A DNA stretch of 64,000 nucleotides, from the NCBI GenBank assembly GCA_022984795.1, contig JALIHJ010000031.1, positions 186,001-250,000 of the forward strand. The letters are read 5' to 3'. This DNA comes from Fabrea salina. Lineage: Eukaryota; Ciliophora; Heterotrichea; Heterotrichida; Fabreidae. The notes below the pieces were generated by a model. That model worked only from the letters and a program-made list of their open reading frames with translations, searched no databases and was not told the DNA's origin. The position numbers were made by a program, and so were the translations under genes. Shown here in pieces: positions 28,472 to 37,376 of the stretch. Positions within the stretch are counted from its first letter, which is position 1. Each line of letters opens with the position of its first letter.

Positions 28472-28738
28472 ATGGAAATTACACTATGGTACTTAGAAAA
28501 CCCCCTTAATTTCCCAGAAAACACTTGTTCGGCCGGTAGGTCTGGGAACTTAAAACTTTGTCCGTATAGATGTTCTGAACTTAAGTACTGCAAGTGCAAA
28601 CTTCTAAAGCACCTAAGAAACAACCATGTAACTAGTGACAGGATCTTTCCAAATCCCCCTAAAGAAAGCTCTAGTTCAAGGTGGCTTGTGGATCCCCTAG
28701 CGGTCTTTGCTGAGGTACTTGAAAATTACTTAAATTAG
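28472..28738 (+). CDS. Small Cys-rich protein, 88 aa, unknown
   Basis: The ATG is preceded by the usual CTTTATAA leader. The protein has a Cys/His stretch that could bind zinc (CSAGRSGNLKLCPYRC, then CKCKLLKHLRNNH) and a hydrophobic C-terminal helix. No family recognised. The frame upstream of the ATG is open for 40 codons beyond an in-frame TAA, so the true N-terminus may differ. Its last 9 bases overlap the 3' end of the convergent Cys-rich gene. Confidence 0.45.
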   Translation: MEITLWYLENPLNFPENTCSAGRSGNLKLCPYRCSELKYCKCKLLKHLRNNHVTSDRIFPNPPKESSSSRWLVDPLAVFAEVLENYLN

Positions 28739-29719
28739 ATAAATCAACAATGAAGCAACTCCAAACACTAAAGCAGAGTCTTCTTCTTCTTTGTAAAACT
28801 GGGCAGTGTAAACTTTTTTCACACAAGGTTCATTGTTCTGGAGTTTGGGATACAAGTCAACAAGCAGCTTGGCGTAGTGAATTTCTTCGTAGTGTTGGGG
28901 CTTCCAGTGGTCTTTTATGCACTCTAAAGAATACCTTCTTTCAGTGTTGCACTTTTTAGCATGTAATGAAGACAGCCAGTTTTTAAGGAGGCTTAAATAG
29001 TTCTTCATATGCAAGTCGCCAACAAACAGGCTGCAGTAAGAGTTAGCTTCTTTGTTGTAGCCGCACTCACAGTTTTGGTAGAACTTAATTGGGTAAATAG
29101 GCATGTCGTACATACTAGAAGTGCAATCTTCAGTAGTGTTGCACAAAGCTGGCAGGGGATTGTCGTTTTTAAGGTAGCCTAAACAGTACCCTTTGTAGCA
29201 AGCCCCGCTTTCACAGATGTTAGTTCTGTTGTTGTTGCACTCTACTTCTTCAGCTTCACGCTTGCTGAAGTACCTAACACACTTTCCTTGGTCACAGCCG
29301 CAGTCGTTTTCACAGTCAAAGTCGCTTTCACAGCCACTTTTTCCTTTAGGCAGAAGAGCTTTGCAGTAGCCTTTGTGGCACCTCAGTCCAGGGTTGCACT
29401 CCCCATTCAGAGTGCAGGTCTCGTTGTGCGAAGCTCCTTGGCAGTAATGACCGTCGCAAGAACCGTACTGACAAGGAGCATTTACACAAGACTCTCCAGG
29501 CCAAGCATAAGCAATAGGAGTAGCGTGAGAAACACAGTAAGAACGAACTCCTACCTCCAAAGGAGGACAGTACTTGCCCTCTGGACAAGGATTTATATAG
29601 TAAGTAGAATTTTTGTGCAGAATACAAGTGTCCTCTCCCAAGTACTCAGAACTGCACCTGTAAGAACTGCACTCCAACCCACTAACAACCCAAACTAGCA
29701 AAAGGAAGTATAATTTCAT
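28730..29719 (-). CDS. Secreted Cys-rich protein, probable GPI anchor
   Basis: A 329-residue protein: signal peptide MKLYFLLLVWVVSGLECS, then about 30 cysteines over residues 18-215 in closely spaced pairs (CPEGKYCPP, CQYGSCDGHYCQG, CNPGLRCHKGYCK, CESDFDCENDCGCDQGKC), and a C-terminal hydrophobic tail (SALVFGVASLLIYLI) without basic residues, typical of a GPI signal. Similar Cys-rich surface proteins are common in ciliates (immobilisation-antigen-like), but no specific family is assigned. Potential N-glycosylation sites are present (NST, NET, NRT). Its 3' end overlaps the convergent gene by 9 bp. Confidence 0.8.
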   Translation of the reverse strand: MKLYFLLLVWVVSGLECSSYRCSSEYLGEDTCILHKNSTYYINPCPEGKYCPPLEVGVRSYCVSHATPIAYAWPGESCVNAPCQYGSCDGHYCQGASHNETCTLNGECNPGLRCHKGYCKALLPKGKSGCESDFDCENDCGCDQGKCVRYFSKREAEEVECNNNRTNICESGACYKGYCLGYLKNDNPLPALCNTTEDCTSSMYDMPIYPIKFYQNCECGYNKEANSYCSLFVGDLHMKNYLSLLKNWLSSLHAKKCNTERRYSLECIKDHWKPQHYEEIHYAKLLVDLYPKLQNNEPCVKKVYTAQFYKEEEDSALVFGVASLLIYLI

Positions 29720-29739
29720 TTTATTACTGATATATAATT

Positions 29740-30549
29740 ATGTTTAACGTTTTCAAACACGAACAGCTTGCAAAAGAAGCCCAAAAGAAAACAAAACAAC
29801 GTGCTAATCAACTAAAAAGACAAGAAACCCAAAGCAAGTACCGCAAACACCTTGTTAAAAAGCACCAAAGAAGAGTAGAACAAAGGTTTATATCGATGGC
29901 AATAGACCCAGTCCTGGTCAACAACCCTCCTTCTAGTGTTAAAACTAACAACTTCGTGGGTGAAGCCGTTATTCGTCACCAACCCAACAAAATCCAACGC
30001 ATCGAAGCAGCAAGCACCCAGAACCAGTGGTTAGACACAACTCCAAACCCCAAACCCGTATTTAAACTAAGACAACGCGAAAGACAAAAAGAACTCAACG
30101 GAGACATGAAGTACACTCCTAAGAACCGCTACGAACGCATACACGACTCCTGGAGGTACCAAAAAGACTTCTTGAACGTTTCTTGGATGGACAAGTACTC
30201 AGAAAACACCACACAAAGTGCCTTTCCGAACAGAAACAACCGAACTTACTTTAAAACAGTCCAAACAATAGCTAACGACGCAAGTCCTTCAATCAAGTGC
30301 CGCACTTTTGGGAACGTCAAAGAAAATGTCAAGAACTTGAAAAAAGGAGTCGCCCGAGACCCCTTTTTGCCCGACGCTCCCAAGATAATGAAGGACCTTC
30401 GAGAACTCCAAGGCATGAAGTACCGAGAAGATGTAGTGCTTATTGATGACCAGTTGGTTGACTTGGCTAAAAGCCTAATAGAAAAGTGCAACCTGGTCAA
30501 TGTCCACTCTTCCTACCCGACTTTAAGGTCGACCTCAATGCCTAAGTAA
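29740..30549 (+). CDS. Basic protein of unknown function, 269 aa
   Basis: Strongly basic. The N-terminal 55 residues form a Lys/Gln/Arg helix (LAKEAQKKTKQRANQLKRQE); the remainder is mostly extended with short aromatic motifs (YERIHDSWRYQKDFLNVSWM, YFKTVQTIAND). This composition is common in axonemal or microtubule-lining proteins of ciliates, but no family is recognised. Divergent start, 20 bp from the neighbouring Cys-rich gene. Confidence 0.65.
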   Translation: MFNVFKHEQLAKEAQKKTKQRANQLKRQETQSKYRKHLVKKHQRRVEQRFISMAIDPVLVNNPPSSVKTNNFVGEAVIRHQPNKIQRIEAASTQNQWLDTTPNPKPVFKLRQRERQKELNGDMKYTPKNRYERIHDSWRYQKDFLNVSWMDKYSENTTQSAFPNRNNRTYFKTVQTIANDASPSIKCRTFGNVKENVKNLKKGVARDPFLPDAPKIMKDLRELQGMKYREDVVLIDDQLVDLAKSLIEKCNLVNVHSSYPTLRSTSMPK

Positions 30550-30578
30550 TTAATGTTATACAAGTTAATTAAGATACT

Positions 30579-30809
30579 TTACAATGTATTGTGTGCCGAA
30601 CTATTTAAGTTCTGAAAATAGGAGTCTTTGACTACAGGGTTGATACTTAATCTGATGGGGGCAAACCAACAAGCTTTATTTGAGCTGCCCATTGAAAGGA
30701 TCTGTACAAGCTCAGTTTGTGTAAAGCCCTTTTCGAAGTAAGAAGTTTTAAAAGGCATCCTTGTGGGCTTAGGCGCGTATAGTTCCTTCCCAGAATTGCG
30801 TATTTTCAT
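30579..30809 (-). CDS. Small protein, 76 aa, unknown
   Basis: An ATG preceded by TATAGT opens a 76-codon frame that fills an otherwise long spacer. It is basic, with FKTSYFEKGFTQTELVQILS as a plausible short helix and no signal or membrane segment. Size and composition resemble small ciliary microtubule inner proteins, but there is no identifiable homologue. The 61 bp upstream (30810-30870) hold nothing recognisable. Confidence 0.5.
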   Translation of the reverse strand: MKIRNSGKELYAPKPTRMPFKTSYFEKGFTQTELVQILSMGSSNKACWFAPIRLSINPVVKDSYFQNLNSSAHNTL

Positions 30810-30870
30810 ACTATAATGTCAGACAGTCATCTTGACCTAATGTAGGAAAAGGGTAAATTCTCCATTAAAC

Positions 30871-32049
30871 TTAAGTTACGTTCCAGTTAGGAACAATCAC
30901 AGTTTCTTCTTCGTCTTCTGAAAAACTTTCGACTTTAGGCTCAGTGAACTCTTCTGAGTGAGTTAGTTTATTTTTGAAGTTCTCCACAACTTGGGCCCAC
31001 AACTCTTTGTTTTCAGAGTCCCAAATGTCAAACTCCAAAGGAACCTTGCTGTAAAGCTTTATGAACTGGGAGTCGTGGGTGCTTAGTTTACTAGAAAACT
31101 CTTCAACCATAAACACTAAGTCACTTGACACCTGCTTTATGTAGTTTAACTCTTGACCTACTTGTGTGGATGTTGTGTGACTCAGAAGGTAATTAGCTAC
31201 TTTTAGGGTGCCTTGGAGGAACTTCAGACTGTTTTTGTCTGTGAAGAAACTGTTAAACCTGAACTGGTTTTTTAAGGTTTCTTTTACATAGGAAACTAAG
31301 TAAATATTACCTATTTTATAGAACAATTCAACTATTTCAGCGTCTTGGTACTTAAACTCTATTGGAGTTAAGCTGTCTAAACTTCCCAAAGGCTTTTCGA
31401 GAGGCAAGAGTAACTGGAAAATACTTTTTGCCCTAGCATAAGAGTTTCCTAAGTTTTCTAGTTCATTAAAAAGTTCTTTTTGGAACTTAAGTCCCTCAAA
31501 GATTTTGTCCATCTTAGCAACGTTCTGGTCGTTGAGTTCACTAATCATTTGGCCCAGAATTCTAGACTTGTCTTTCCAGTACCTCAGAGTGTCTTGGAAG
31601 TTTCCTTCACTTTTTTCTTCCAAAGTTTTCAGCATCCTTTGAATGATGGTTTTCCAGGAGTCAAATATTTCTTGGGCTGAACTTGCAAACTGCTTGTCTT
31701 TTCTGAGCTGAGCAGCTTTGTTGATAGTAACTAGTTTGAGTTTGCTCAAAAAAGACTCAGGAATGCAAAACCACTGTTTGTTGGTAGCTTTGAGTTCAGT
31801 GGAGTTTTGAGGCTTGCGAAGGAGTTTAGGAGGAGGTCTGGGAGTTCGGACTCGAATGCTTGGAGAAGGTTTGGGAGCCATGTAGTCCTGCATTGCTCCT
31901 TTTACAGAAGCAAACAGAGTACTCCAGAGCTTCATGGTGTCAATTACTCCTTTAGTTGTTTTGCAAACCAAACTCAGTTTGTTAACTTCTTCTTCTTCTA
32001 GGAACCCCACTATCTTTGTGCCGCATGTTTCAAAGACTTTCAAATTCAT
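30871..32049 (-). CDS. F-box-like protein, 392 aa
   Basis: Residues about 8-48 (KIVGFLEEEEVNKLSLVCKT, then GVIDTMKLWSTLF) match the F-box pattern, implying binding to SKP1 in an SCF ubiquitin ligase. The remaining 340 residues are helical with no recognised substrate domain and an acidic C-terminal tail (FSEDEEETVIV). F-box assignment is moderate; the partner function is inferred. Divergent from BOLA3 across 21 bp. Confidence 0.6.
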   Translation of the reverse strand: MNLKVFETCGTKIVGFLEEEEVNKLSLVCKTTKGVIDTMKLWSTLFASVKGAMQDYMAPKPSPSIRVRTPRPPPKLLRKPQNSTELKATNKQWFCIPESFLSKLKLVTINKAAQLRKDKQFASSAQEIFDSWKTIIQRMLKTLEEKSEGNFQDTLRYWKDKSRILGQMISELNDQNVAKMDKIFEGLKFQKELFNELENLGNSYARAKSIFQLLLPLEKPLGSLDSLTPIEFKYQDAEIVELFYKIGNIYLVSYVKETLKNQFRFNSFFTDKNSLKFLQGTLKVANYLLSHTTSTQVGQELNYIKQVSSDLVFMVEEFSSKLSTHDSQFIKLYSKVPLEFDIWDSENKELWAQVVENFKNKLTHSEEFTEPKVESFSEDEEETVIVPNWNVT

Positions 32050-32070
32050 TTGTTAAAACCCCATATAATT

Positions 32071-32331
32071 ATGCTGAGAAGAGTTGCTAGATGGTTTTCA
32101 GTCGAGTCAACTGTGGCTGAAAAGATTAAAACTGGACTTGGAGGGAACACACAAGTGGAAGTAGTTGACTTAAGTGGGGGTTGCGGAACTATGCTCCAGA
32201 TCAGGGTTTCAAGCGACTCTTTCAAAGGAAAAACTATGATCCAACAACATAGACTAGTTAACAAGATGCATTGGAGACCAGGACTTGCATGGGTTCAAAC
32301 TAGAAACGCAGGAGCTCAAGTCTTAATTTAA
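32071..32331 (+). CDS. BOLA3: BolA-like protein 3, mitochondrial
   Basis: An 86-residue protein with an Arg/aromatic presequence (MLRRVARWFSVEST) and the BolA core VEVVDLSGGCGTMLQIRVSS, DSFKGKTMIQQHRLVNK. The SGGCG Cys is the ligand typical of BOLA3, and the QQHRLV His is the second metal ligand. BOLA3 works with NFU1 and GLRX5 to transfer [4Fe-4S] clusters to lipoyl synthase and complex I and II; lipoylated E2 and NDUFV1 are also in this window. ATG at 32071 chosen over an upstream TTG. Confidence 0.92.
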   Translation: MLRRVARWFSVESTVAEKIKTGLGGNTQVEVVDLSGGCGTMLQIRVSSDSFKGKTMIQQHRLVNKMHWRPGLAWVQTRNAGAQVLI

Positions 32332-32332
32332 A

Positions 32333-33595
32333 TTAGAATAGTTCACAGCCCGAGCAAACAGAGTCACTTGTTCTGGGTGGTTTGCGAGCTTTTTTGGGTG
32401 GCTTATTTGGGAATTCAGGTGTCTCCCGCATTGACTCAGGAATTGATGTGAGTGGTTCTTGTTTTTTGATGACTTCTAGTGGTTCTTCTTCTTCTGATGA
32501 GTCGTCTTCCTTTTTGGTGGGCTTTATTATTTTTGAGCTTGATAAGTTAATAAACGAGTTGCTGGGCAACTGGCTTTTGGGCACTAAGTTTTCGCTAAGT
32601 TTTTCTTGAGTAGTGCTGCTTCTGAGCCGGGTTGGTTCTTTGGGGGTTTCTGGAGGAAGTTCTTGGTTAGGAATTACTTCTAAAGAGATTTCTTCACGTT
32701 TGGAGTGTTCTTTGGGTTCCTTTGGCGGTTTCGTTGGTGGTTCCTTTGTAAGTCCCTTTTGAGGTTCTTTTGGTGGCTCTTTTGGGAGATCTTTAGGTTC
32801 CTTCAGATGCTCTTTAGACTCGTTAGGGGGGCTTTTTGGAGGTTCCTTTGAAGGCAGCTGCTTCTTAGGTTCGTCACTAGGAAAGCTGAAACTGTTGCTT
32901 GAATTAGGGTGGGGTAAATCCCCAGATTCACTATTAATCTCAGACAAGAGTTCTTCAAGTTGCTTATTGATCTCCTTGTTCCTATATACATGTGAAAAGG
33001 TTCTCCTCAAGTCAGGGCTTTTCTTATGCTCTTCTTTAGGTTTTTCGTCATCTATATTGAAGTCCCTGGTGCCCACAAAAGTTTTGATAGGAGAAACTCC
33101 GTAATGAATGGCATTTCTGCTTGACTGAACAGTATTGTTCCTTTTTCTATAAGTGTTATTAACGTAGTTGTCAAAGTCCTTGGGAAGGCAGTTGATGCTT
33201 ACACAGACATAAGCTTGTCTGTCAGTGCAGTCTTTGAGCTTTAGCTTCTGACGCATCATAGCTACTCCGGTTTTGGCGATAACTGAGTACTCTACTTTGG
33301 CACTTCCGTTTTTGGCAAAAGACGACCCAGAAGACTGGTAAAGCGTGAACTTAAGGTACTTGTGGACGAACTTGTCTCCTTTCTTGAACATGTTGGTTTC
33401 AAAACCCACTGGGTACTCAAAAATCATATTCTCTTTTGAGTAGGAAATTCTTTGAGTTTCTTGTCTCTTTTTGCGTGAGCGTTCTACTACGAACTTGACG
33501 AATTTAGTGTTTTTTAGGTTAGCAGACAAGTGGTGGATATGGATTTCTAAGTTGTAGGGGATCTTTGAGGCACCTATTCTTTGGAGTAATGACAT
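32333..33595 (-). CDS. NT-C2 domain protein with KEPPK repeats
   Basis: Residues about 1-150 look like an N-terminal C2 domain of the EEIG/EHBP1 (NT-C2) type: YNLEIHIHHLSANLKN, FVKFVVERSRKKRQ, then KYLKFTLYQ and KVEYSVIAKTG strands. After a linker comes a long disordered region with many K-E-P-P-K-E-P repeats (about 245-310) and an acidic Ser patch (SSEEEE). NT-C2 proteins link membranes to cytoskeleton or Rab signalling; that role is inferred. Its stop is 1 nt from the BOLA3 stop. Confidence 0.65.
   Translation of the reverse strand: MSLLQRIGASKIPYNLEIHIHHLSANLKNTKFVKFVVERSRKKRQETQRISYSKENMIFEYPVGFETNMFKKGDKFVHKYLKFTLYQSSGSSFAKNGSAKVEYSVIAKTGVAMMRQKLKLKDCTDRQAYVCVSINCLPKDFDNYVNNTYRKRNNTVQSSRNAIHYGVSPIKTFVGTRDFNIDDEKPKEEHKKSPDLRRTFSHVYRNKEINKQLEELLSEINSESGDLPHPNSSNSFSFPSDEPKKQLPSKEPPKSPPNESKEHLKEPKDLPKEPPKEPQKGLTKEPPTKPPKEPKEHSKREEISLEVIPNQELPPETPKEPTRLRSSTTQEKLSENLVPKSQLPSNSFINLSSSKIIKPTKKEDDSSEEEEPLEVIKKQEPLTSIPESMRETPEFPNKPPKKARKPPRTSDSVCSGCELF
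32695..32850 (-). repeat. KEPPK-coding tandem repeats
   Basis: Degenerate short tandem units encoding KEPPKEP-like runs in the NT-C2 protein linker. Coding, low complexity. Confidence 0.7.
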
Positions 33596-33639
33596 TTTTA
33601 TTCAACATTGTCCGTAAGCGCAGTTCTAGTAATTAAAGA

Positions 33640-34509
33640 ATGTCTTCAGGGAGTTCAGTTAATTTCTGGGACGATGCTCTTGCTAAGTCAAGGGAAATCA
33701 TAGACGTCAGCAAAGCCCTTACCCAAAGAAACACTCTGAAAAAACTAGAACTCGACGAAAAGTTTAAAGAAGTTATGAGTCCCCAGAGTAACTCCTACAG
33801 AGACAAGTGCTTCGAACTAGAATCCCACCTTAAAGAACTCAGCAGGAGTCTCCAACTCTCTAACGAAAAGATTTGTGAGTACAAGCAAAACCTCAATTAC
33901 TACTTCCAAAAGTCCACTGAACTCCAGGAACAAGTTTCCAATCTGCAGAGCCAAAACCAAAAACTTGTAGACATCAACTACCAACTCGACGAACAAACTA
34001 AAAAGCTCAAAGAAAGAAACAACGAACTCACAGAACAAAACCAAAAACTCATGAACTTCAACTCAGAACTGCAAAACAACTACCAAACACTAGAAAACCA
34101 ACTTTCTTCTTTACAGAGTTATTTCGACAAACTAGAATGCATTAACTCCCAACTAGAAAGTAAAATACAGAACCTTTACTCAGAACAAGCCAAAGAAACC
34201 CAAAATTACCAAGAAAAAATAAAAGAACTTGAGTTCCAACTATTTGAACACAAAGAAAAAGAATACAAAAACTCAGAACTGGAACTAAAAGTACTCCAAC
34301 TACAAGACAAACTTGCTTCTCAAGAAGAATTCATAAGTGCAGTCAGACTCCACCAGTCCTTAAACCCCAAACTCGAAGAAATAGAAACCAAAGTCAACCA
34401 AAACAACAAAGACTGGGCAGAAATCCACCAAAAACTAGTTGAAGCTGAAGAACTACTTTCTCCCAGAAAACCCAAACTTTCCAAAAGGCGGAAACTCAAA
34501 AGGCATTAG
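33640..34509 (+). CDS. Coiled-coil protein, 289 aa
   Basis: A 60-residue head (SSVNFWDDALAKSREII) is followed by a near-continuous coiled coil over residues about 60-270, rich in Gln/Asn/Leu heptads (ELQEQVSNLQSQNQKLVD), and a basic tail (KPKLSKRRKLKRH). A fibrous cytoskeletal or centriolar component is plausible; no family recognised. It ends in TAG, whose first two bases are shared with the stop codon of the convergent PI4K gene (TTAG). Confidence 0.75.
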   Translation: MSSGSSVNFWDDALAKSREIIDVSKALTQRNTLKKLELDEKFKEVMSPQSNSYRDKCFELESHLKELSRSLQLSNEKICEYKQNLNYYFQKSTELQEQVSNLQSQNQKLVDINYQLDEQTKKLKERNNELTEQNQKLMNFNSELQNNYQTLENQLSSLQSYFDKLECINSQLESKIQNLYSEQAKETQNYQEKIKELEFQLFEHKEKEYKNSELELKVLQLQDKLASQEEFISAVRLHQSLNPKLEEIETKVNQNNKDWAEIHQKLVEAEELLSPRKPKLSKRRKLKRH

Positions 34510-36836
34510 TAAAAGATATTTTGACAGCAGTACTGAAACCTGTCATAACACCTTGTAGTCCAGTTGTCAAGACTCTCGTCAACAAGTCTGTTTACGTACT
34601 CTTTGCAGTCGCCCTCGGACATTCTGGCTCTCGGGAATAACCGTTCACGGACTCCTTTTACAGACTCTTCTCCTCCTATAAAACAAGGCAAACTTGCCCC
34701 TGACCCGTTCCTCATCATTTCCAGTATAAGAATGATCTGTTCTGCCCTAGCTTGGATTGCCGAAAACCCTTTTACACAAAGAGAACGGAATTCCTGGAAG
34801 GTATTGGAACGCCTTCCCCCCAAAATGGCTTCGAACTCGTCAGTTAGTTTGAAAGGGGCTTTTTCAAAGTTCATGTTGCCCCCCGGAGAGTTACTTAGCA
34901 TGAACCCAAAGTCAATATGTATCAGTCGGCCTTTATGGTCTATCAGTATGTTTCCGTTGTGCCTGTCTTTAATTTGCAAAATGTAGCACAGCAAACTGTA
35001 CCCAGCAAGACTCTTCATAAAGTTCCTCCGTGCTCTTTTGAACCTTTTGGAGTTGGGGTCCCCAAACTCCGACAAAAAGTAGTCGTACAAAGAGTTGTTG
35101 CCCTGGCCCAGGATCCTTTTCACTCCGTCTATAGACATAGCATCAGGAACGCACTCTAAAATTCCACAATCAGTCCCTGTGGCCAGGATCTCGTACGCAT
35201 ACAGCCAAAGCCCTAACTTTTTGCTCACAAAGGTTTGTTTGAAAAAAGATATGATCTGCATTGCTAGTTGTTCTTGTCTTAAGTCGTCTCCTGACTTAAC
35301 TATGATTCTTACAATGTCCCAGGTTTTAAGTTGGCCAAAAGGGCTTCTCTCACCCAGCCTTTTAGTTTGTTGCTCAAAGTTTTCTTTAAAAACCCTTGCT
35401 GTGTCAGGTCTTTCTTCTTGGGTTTCTTCGTCTTCTTCTCCACCGTAAACTGCAGCTAAGTCTTGGTGGGTAACTGGGGCAGTCATGAACTGCTGCAAGT
35501 AGTCGTAGTGGAAGTTAGGCACTGAGTAAGAAGGAATGTTTCTGACTTCTTCAAAGCTTCTGGAGTTCTCGCGAGCTAATTCATCGGGTTTCTCACTGGC
35601 CCGCTGCATAGCCATCTTCATGATGTTATGGTACTCTTCGTTGGTGATTTCATGATGCGACCTAGAGTTTGCCTTAAAGGAGCCCTGGACTGAAGGCAGT
35701 GAGTGGGACCTAAAAGTTCTGGTGACGAAGTTTGTGTCGAACTCTTCGTTGTTGAGTTCTTCGTAGGGTTTGTAGATCTCTAAGCATATCAAGAAAGGAG
35801 CTCTTTCTTTGGTGCTGAAGACCTTTACTTCTGAAATTGGAATGTGCAGAATTGCACAGTTCCTAGCAACGGAATTTGAAAAAGGTAAGTACACCTGGGC
35901 AGGAAGCAGTGTGTTGACTACTTTGAGTTCCTCTGCTAGTACACCCATTCTGTCCTGGGCTTTGAGTATCTTTTTGGAAATCCCAGTAAGGGTTTCGATG
36001 AACCAAATAGTAGAGTGGTAAGAGTCCAGTTGGTTGTCTTTGGGGAAGGGGTGCAGAGGTATGTACTTAGGTTCTATTTTTTGTTTGATCTCAAACTCAG
36101 TTCTGCCTAACTTATTGTACTGCTTGATGATTTCTCTGAGGTTTTTAAGTTCTTCAGGTTCTGACTCCAGTACTTGGAAAAAGCTCACTTTGTTTTCCCC
36201 TGGCAAGTCAAAACCCAACCCCACACTCATGATGAGTTCGTAAAGCTTTTCACCGTTTCCAAGGTAGATGTTGTGCGAAGTGGCTGAAACTATTTCGAGA
36301 CTTTTAAGTAAGCTGAGTAGGTGTTACTGTTCAGGGTCGATGCTTGGCACTTCTAAGGTGTTGAAATCAGTAGATTTCAAGAACCAGTACACCTTGTGGG
36401 AGAAGTAAAAGCTTTTCCGGCAAGCCTCCAAAACCACTCTGGCTATTTCTTCCACGTTTTCAAGTTCACCAAAAAGTAGTAAGTTGCTGAGTAGTGGTTA
36501 CCATAATTGAGGAATGTAAAACTCTAAGTCGTCCCTAATTACATCTTTGCTCTTAGGCGATATTTTGCACTGTTCTAGTTCTGCCACTGCGTCATTGTGG
36601 CTGTAGAGTTCTAAAAGGATCTTGTACACATGGTCGAAGTGTTTTTTTTTGGAAAGTTTGTCGCGAATCTTTCCCCAGCGTTCTTTCCAAAGCAATTTTC
36701 TGTTTGTCTGGGTAGAAATTACCTTTTTGATGAAGCAGCAACAAAGACAACTGAAAAAGGCTGCACAGCACCCTTGCTTTCTGGGCTTAGGAGGCTTAAC
36801 TAAAGGTTCATCGTAATGGTTCTCCCTCTTTTCCAT
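34506..36836 (-). CDS. PI4KB: Phosphatidylinositol 4-kinase beta (Pik1 type), two introns
   Basis: Two 15-nt introns join three frames into 766 residues. The N-terminus carries a Cys cluster (GCCAAFFSCLCCCF, about 24-37), then a helical-domain segment (FDHVYKILLELY, FYIPQLC^NLLLFGEL). The C-terminal kinase domain shows WDIVRIIVKSGDDLRQEQL, the catalytic loop KDRHNGNILID, and HIDFGFMLSNSPGGNMNFE (activation loop, beta-type). It makes PI4P at Golgi/trans-Golgi. Without splicing the helical and kinase parts appear as separate frames. The N-terminus is short compared with animal PI4KB. The Cys run suggests palmitoylation. Confidence 0.93.
36313..36327 (-). other. 15-nt intron
   Basis: GTAACACCTACTCAG, phase 2 (CA^C, His) in PI4KB; it has in-frame TAA when unspliced. 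Almost the same sequence as the other PI4KB intron. Confidence 0.92.
36487..36501 (-). other. 15-nt intron
   Basis: GTAACCACTACTCAG, phase 2 (TG^C, Cys) in PI4KB; unspliced reading gives TGG TAA. Splicing restores FYIPQLC^NLLLF of the helical domain. Confidence 0.93.
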
Positions 36837-36879
36837 TGTTATATATTTTTCTACTGTTTGACATTAACTACATTAAGCT

Positions 36880-37347
36880 TTAAAGTTCAATTTCAGGGAC
36901 TTGGACTTTGTCTAGGGCTGCCTGCAGCTTTTCTTGGGAAGCAGTTGTTATGAAGGATGCAGGGTAAAGCCTGGTTCCGTACACAGGGTGCGAAAGCATG
37001 TAGCAACCCCCAACACTTATCAAAGGAAGCCTTATCAGTCTTTGGCAAGCGTCTATTTCACTATAAATTCCTGCTGGCTCGGAAACCATGGGGTACCCCG
37101 AAGTAGGGTCTATATAGTCGCAAAACTCCCCAGGCAACAACTCTATTAGTTGGTTGCACGCGTTGAAAAAGTTTTCTAAGCACTTGTCTTTGACTTTGAA
37201 GTAAGAGTCACTAAGTAGGTCCACTTTGGCGTCTTGAAGAAGAACTGCTACTGAGAGATCAACTGATGGGTCTATGTTTGGAAAGACTTCTTTAAGTTCC
37301 CTTCTAAAAGCCTTTGAAGGAATTCCAATTCTCCATTCACTTCCCAT
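36880..37347 (-). CDS. MMADHC: Cobalamin trafficking protein CblD (MMADHC)
   Basis: A 155-residue protein corresponding to the C-terminal domain of MMADHC: FRRELKEVFPNIDPSVDLSV, CNQLIELLPGEFCDYIDPTSGYPM (human equivalent has ADFIDPSSG), SVGGCYMLSHPVYGTRL and a final SFITTAS. CblD works after MMACHC to route cobalamin to methionine synthase or mitochondrial methylmalonyl-CoA mutase. Human MMADHC has 296 residues; the regulatory N-terminal half and a mitochondrial presequence are absent here (start MGSEWRIG; the frame upstream offers only GTG). Confidence 0.9.
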   Translation of the reverse strand: MGSEWRIGIPSKAFRRELKEVFPNIDPSVDLSVAVLLQDAKVDLLSDSYFKVKDKCLENFFNACNQLIELLPGEFCDYIDPTSGYPMVSEPAGIYSEIDACQRLIRLPLISVGGCYMLSHPVYGTRLYPASFITTASQEKLQAALDKVQVPEIEL

Positions 37348-37376
37348 ATTAAGTTTTATTGTGAAATTCACTTACT

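Noticed and set aside
32050-32070. Extended BOLA3 N-terminus from TTG 32050
   Set aside because: Non-ATG start; the ATG at 32071 gives a normal mitochondrial presequence and the usual length. The same reasoning was applied to TTG/GTG starts at 22224, 37371, 44747, 52171 and 63948.
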